Assembly: GCA_021205005.1 (NCBI GenBank)
Contig: JAJPYK010000161.1
Coordinates: 1-8,564, forward strand
Direction of reading: 5' to 3'
DNA from: Paraprevotella sp.
GTDB lineage: Bacteria > Bacteroidota > Bacteroidia > Bacteroidales > Bacteroidaceae
Length of the DNA: 8,564 bases
This document shows, piece after piece, positions 6,096 through 8,564 of this stretch (positions are counted from its first letter, which is position 1; every line of letters begins with the position of its first letter). The translations under genes and the position numbers were made by a program. Under the pieces are notes generated by a model, which worked only from the letters and a program-made list of their open reading frames with translations, ran no database searches and was not told the origin of the DNA.

Positions 6096-7512
6096 CTCGC
6101 TGTATCCGGCAATGCGGGATATCTTTTTCGGAATCTCCGTATTGTCGATGCGTCCGATAAAGGCGTCGGCTCCTACGCCGATGGCGAATACCGGTACGTA
6201 ACCATTGGAATGCCCTTCGCTTTGCCAACCGATCATGGCTTTCTTGGCCATCAGTTTTCGAGCCGTGGAAGCAATGACATTCTCACTGGCATACAGAGTC
6301 TTTGTGTCTTTAGCTACTCTTTCACAGAATTTTTTCATACGCTTGTTTCAATTCTGCCGTTTCACTGTCGTCCAACGGAATTTGCGTCCAAAAACCGAAT
6401 CCGTCTTGTAATTGCTTACGGACAAACTCCCAAGTGAAGTTTTTCCCTTCTTTTTGTTGTTGTCGGGCAATCATTTTGCTGAATGCCACGGAACTTTGTC
6501 TCTGGTATTTCAGTAGATCGGTGTGCAACTCATATTTTCCAGTACCCAAAACAAGGCCTCCTGTCTCGTGGTCGGCGGTGATGACAATCAGGGTTTCATC
6601 GGGATGTTGTTCGTAGAATTCATATGCCACCTTTACGGCATTGTCCATGTCTACGACCTCTTTGAAGGCAGTGGCCACATCGTTGCTATGGCAGGCCCAG
6701 TCTATTTTTCCTCCTTCAATCATCATGAAAAAACCGTCGGTTTGCTTCGCGCTGAGGAAGTTGATGGCAGCTCGTGTAATGTCTTGCAAGGTCATATCGC
6801 CCTTTTTTCGGTCGATGGCGTAAGGGATACAGGTTTTGTCGGCCTGGCTGGCAGCTTCGGTTTGCAACAAAAGCATTTTGTTTGCTTTCGGTGCTTTTTT
6901 TCTGAAGTCTGCATATCCGCGGGCGATGGTGTAACCGGCGTTCGTGCATTGTGTATATAGGTCGGGCTCTCCGTTCTGTACGGTGTCTTTCGGACACAGA
7001 AAATCCGATCCCGCATAGAAATCGAATCCGGCGGAAATGAGGTCTTTCCCGATCTGGTGATACATGGTGCGCTCTTTCACGTGGGCATAGAACGCTGCGG
7101 GAGTAGCATGATCCACAGATACGCTCGTGGCTATTCCCACGGCCTTCCCTTCTTCTTTGGCTTTCACGGCGATGCTGTTGACGCGGGTCGTCAGGTCGGC
7201 CTCAACTCCCAATGCCCCGTTCTTGGTTTTGTAACCGCTGGAAAGTGCGGTTCCTGCGGCTGCCGAGTCGGTCACACCGTTTGTGGCGGAATAGGTTGTG
7301 ACCAGGCCTGTGAATGGGAATTGTGCGAAACAAAGCGGCGAGGTGCCGATACGTCCGTCTACGGCTGCCAAGTAAGTTTCCGTACCGTTTACTTGGTTTA
7401 CGCCCATGCCGTCGCCGATAAAGTAGAATACATACTTGGCTTTTCCCTGTGCTTTTACAGTACAGATCAGGCAAATAGCCATACACAAAAGCAGGATTTT
7501 CCTTTTCATCAT
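6090..7512 (-). pseudogene. secreted alkaline phosphatase, frameshifted near the C-terminus
   Basis: The intact enzyme would hydrolyse phosphate monoesters outside the cytoplasm using two zinc and one magnesium ion. From ATG 7512, residues 1-21 are a signal peptide (KILLLCMAICLICTVKA, cleavage before QG). Visible sites are FIGDGMG (metal ligand Asp34), TDSAAAGTA with nucleophile Ser83 (Asp82 beside it), DHATPAAFYAH (134-144), EGGKIDWACHSND (Glu266, Asp271, His275) and TADHETGG (Asp314, His315). The frame then ends at TGA (6322-6324) after ELKQAYEKIL. The missing C-terminus lies in another frame at 6090-6338: KFCERVAKDTKTLYASEN, then QSEGHSNGYVPVFAIG, whose His matches zinc ligand His412 of E. 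coli PhoA. Removing one base from the run of six T at 6330-6335 (+ strand) restores AYEKFCERV and a 473-residue protein of normal size. The truncated protein (396 residues) should be inactive. The start could also be ATG 7509. The cause is a mutation or a homopolymer sequencing error. Confidence 0.87.
6330..6335 (-). other. frameshift site: run of six A (coding strand) in the phosphatase gene
   Basis: The coding strand reads TAT GAA AAA ATT CTG TGA. With five A it would read TAT GAA AAA TTC TGT GAA and join both parts of the gene. One extra A is therefore the most economical lesion. Six bases is shorter than typical transcriptional-slippage tracts. Confidence 0.78.
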
Positions 7513-7545
7513 CTTATCAGAATAATAGTTACTTAGTACTACTGT

Positions 7546-7553
7546 CAAAGTTA
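7546..7553 (-). promoter_or_regulatory. Bacteroidetes-type -7 promoter element for the alkaline phosphatase gene
   Basis: Read on the minus strand, the bases are TAACTTTG, a perfect TAnnTTTG match, 33 bases before the start codon at 7512. A TTTG -33 element is not obvious at 19-21 bases upstream, which would fit dependence on an activator (inference). Confidence 0.5.
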
Positions 7554-7601
7554 GGCATTAATTCAGTAAGCAGCGCGATAAGTCTTATGTTTTATGGCAT
7601 T

Positions 7602-7630
7602 GTAATCTTAACGTAACGATATTATGTAAT
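7602..7630. repeat. three spaced GTAAY repeats in the phosphatase/lrgA divergent region
   Basis: GTAAT (7602-7606), GTAAC (7613-7617) and GTAAT (7626-7630) lie on the + strand with start-to-start spacing of 11 and 13 bases. They sit about 50 bases upstream of the phosphatase -7 box. Spacing near one helical turn is typical of tandem binding sites for response regulators such as PhoB, whose half-sites repeat every 11 bases. The match to the E. coli Pho box is poor, so a regulator is not assigned. Confidence 0.25.
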
Positions 7631-7701
7631 TAGTGAGACAAAAAAATAATAATAGAAGGGAAGAAATAAGATTTTGCGAGGTCATTTATGTTTTTTTTCT
7701 G

Positions 7702-7709
7702 TAATTTTG
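7702..7709 (+). promoter_or_regulatory. Bacteroidetes-type -7 promoter element for lrgAB
   Basis: TAATTTTG matches TAnnTTTG exactly and ends 32 bases before the lrgA ATG. The nearest upstream TTTG (7673-7676) is 25 bases away, longer than the usual 19-21. The 229-base intergenic region otherwise contains A- and T-rich tracts and no gene. Confidence 0.5.
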
Positions 7710-7741
7710 CGCCACGTTTAGTGCGGTAAAAAGATTTAGGT

Positions 7742-8092
7742 ATGGTAAAACAATGTACATTCATCTTTGGTTGTCTGGCTTTAGGCGACCTTGTAGTGTG
7801 GGCTACGGGAGTGAAGCTCCCCGGTAGTGTGATTGGCATGCTACTTCTGACCCTCTTTTTGCAGTTAGGGTGGGTAAAGCTTCGTTGGGTGAAAGGATTT
7901 TCCGATTTCTTAGTAAGCAACATGGGGTTCTTTTTTGTTCCACCCGGCGTGGCATTGATGCCTTACTTTGACGTGATAGCCAAAGAGTTCTGGCCGATTT
8001 TCATCGCTACGGTGGTGAGTACGGTATTAGTGTTAGTGGTTACGGGGCATGTACATCAATTGGTAAGAAGACATGGAGTATCTAAAAAGTAA
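7742..8092 (+). CDS. lrgA: CidA/LrgA family membrane protein
   Basis: This small, very hydrophobic protein (116 residues) belongs to the holin-like CidA/LrgA family of the inner membrane. Four membrane segments are visible at about 5-22, 27-44, 62-80 and 86-104. The family motifs LPGSVIGMLLL (26-36) and FFFVPPGVALM (63-73, for the usual F-V-P-x-G-V) are present, and the C-terminus is short and basic (HQLVRRHGVSKK). In staphylococci LrgAB opposes CidAB in controlling murein hydrolase activity and lysis. In other bacteria and in plants, LrgAB-like proteins have been linked to transport of pyruvate or glycolate, so export of a small organic acid is an alternative role. The lrgB start lies 20 bases inside this gene, as expected for an operon with coupled translation. 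Confidence 0.92.
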   Translation: MVKQCTFIFGCLALGDLVVWATGVKLPGSVIGMLLLTLFLQLGWVKLRWVKGFSDFLVSNMGFFFVPPGVALMPYFDVIAKEFWPIFIATVVSTVLVLVVTGHVHQLVRRHGVSKK

Positions 8093-8564
8093 TTTTTTCT
8101 TAATTGCACTGACATTTGGCGTGTATTTTCTGGCCAAACGGTTGCAAGCGCGTACAGGTTGGGTGATACTGAATCCTATTCTTTTGGCCATCGCCTTTTT
8201 GATCGGCTTTTTAAAGCTGACGGATATACCTTATGATACATATGCCAAGAGTGCGTCTATCATCGACTTTTGGCTTCAACCGGCTATCGTGGCTTTGGGG
8301 GTGCCGCTTTATTTGCAACTCAAAAGCATACGGCGGCAGTTGTTGCCGGTGTTGATATCGCAATTGGTCGGTTGTTTTGTGGGGATCGTGTCGGTCGTGT
8401 TGACTGCTAAGTGGATGGGGGCTTCCAATGCCGTGATTATCTCGCTGGCTCCGAAATCAGTAACTACGCCTATTGCCATGGCCGTAACCGAGTCGCTGAA
8501 CGGCTTCCCGTCTTTGTCGGCGGCCATCGTTGTGTTGGTCGGTTTGTTTGGAGCGGTATGCGGA
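8073..8564 (+). CDS. lrgB: LrgB/CidB family membrane protein (5' part, gene runs off the window)
   Basis: An open frame from ATG 8073 continues without a stop to the window end (164 codons). It starts MEYLKSNFFLIALTFGVYFLA, a first membrane span. Further spans are at about 33-49 (NPILLAIAFLIGFLKL), 66-85 and 95-115. The signature of the LrgB family follows: ISLAPKSVTTPIAMAVTES (about 123-141) and the beginning of the conserved PSLSAAIVVLVGLFGAVCG. About 230 residues are usual, so roughly the last third is missing because of the window edge, not a lesion. LrgB acts together with LrgA. The two genes overlap by 20 bases in different frames, and no separate promoter is seen. Confidence 0.92.
   Translation, partial: MEYLKSNFFLIALTFGVYFLAKRLQARTGWVILNPILLAIAFLIGFLKLTDIPYDTYAKSASIIDFWLQPAIVALGVPLYLQLKSIRRQLLPVLISQLVGCFVGIVSVVLTAKWMGASNAVIISLAPKSVTTPIAMAVTESLNGFPSLSAAIVVLVGLFGAVCG

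Noticed and set aside
6325..6340. Programmed frameshifting in the alkaline phosphatase
   Set aside because: A +1 shift (skipping one A) would be needed; no classic slippery +1 site, rare codon or stimulator is visible, and the tract is short for slippage. A mutation or error is simpler.
6523..6960. Open frames on the + strand across the phosphatase gene, including one at 7057-7536
   Set aside because: They are antisense to clear catalytic motifs of the alkaline phosphatase and have no domain features of their own.

Overview
The window looks like chromosomal DNA from a Bacteroidales-type bacterium. The grounds are protein style (a Bacteroidetes-like release factor 2, a ComEA-like protein with three helix-hairpin-helix units, an LrgA/LrgB pair), mostly absent Shine-Dalgarno sequences, and three perfect matches to the Bacteroidetes -7 promoter consensus TAnnTTTG upstream of genes. 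I do not commit to a genus. I see no mobile element, CRISPR array, tRNA or rRNA.

Region 1 (1-3135, + strand) is the end of a tripartite export operon. It holds the C-terminus of an FtsX/MacB-type ABC permease, a TolC-family outer-membrane channel, and an HlyD/MacA-type periplasmic adaptor. The three would span inner membrane, periplasm and outer membrane as one pump. The TolC gene is interrupted by an in-frame TAG (930-932), although homology continues in the same frame on both sides.

Region 2 (3267-6067, + strand) holds prfB (release factor 2, with no programmed frameshift), a 49-residue single-pass membrane protein at 4404-4553, a CYTH/triphosphate-tunnel protein whose start lies inside the small gene, and a membrane-anchored helix-hairpin-helix protein. 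A likely promoter lies just before prfB and a possible terminator follows the CYTH gene.

Region 3 (6067-7512, - strand) is a secreted alkaline phosphatase convergent with the helix-hairpin-helix gene. A hairpin fills the 22-base gap between the two stop codons. The phosphatase carries one extra base in a run of six T (6330-6335, + strand), which shifts the frame and removes the C-terminal metal-ligand histidine.

Region 4 (7513-8564) is a 229-base divergent intergenic region with a promoter element on each strand and spaced GTAAY repeats, followed by lrgA and the start of lrgB, which runs off the window.

I do not see a clearly new biological system. The points most worth checking are the two gene-breaking lesions (real mutations or sequence errors), the small membrane protein between prfB and the CYTH gene, and the frameshift-free prfB.
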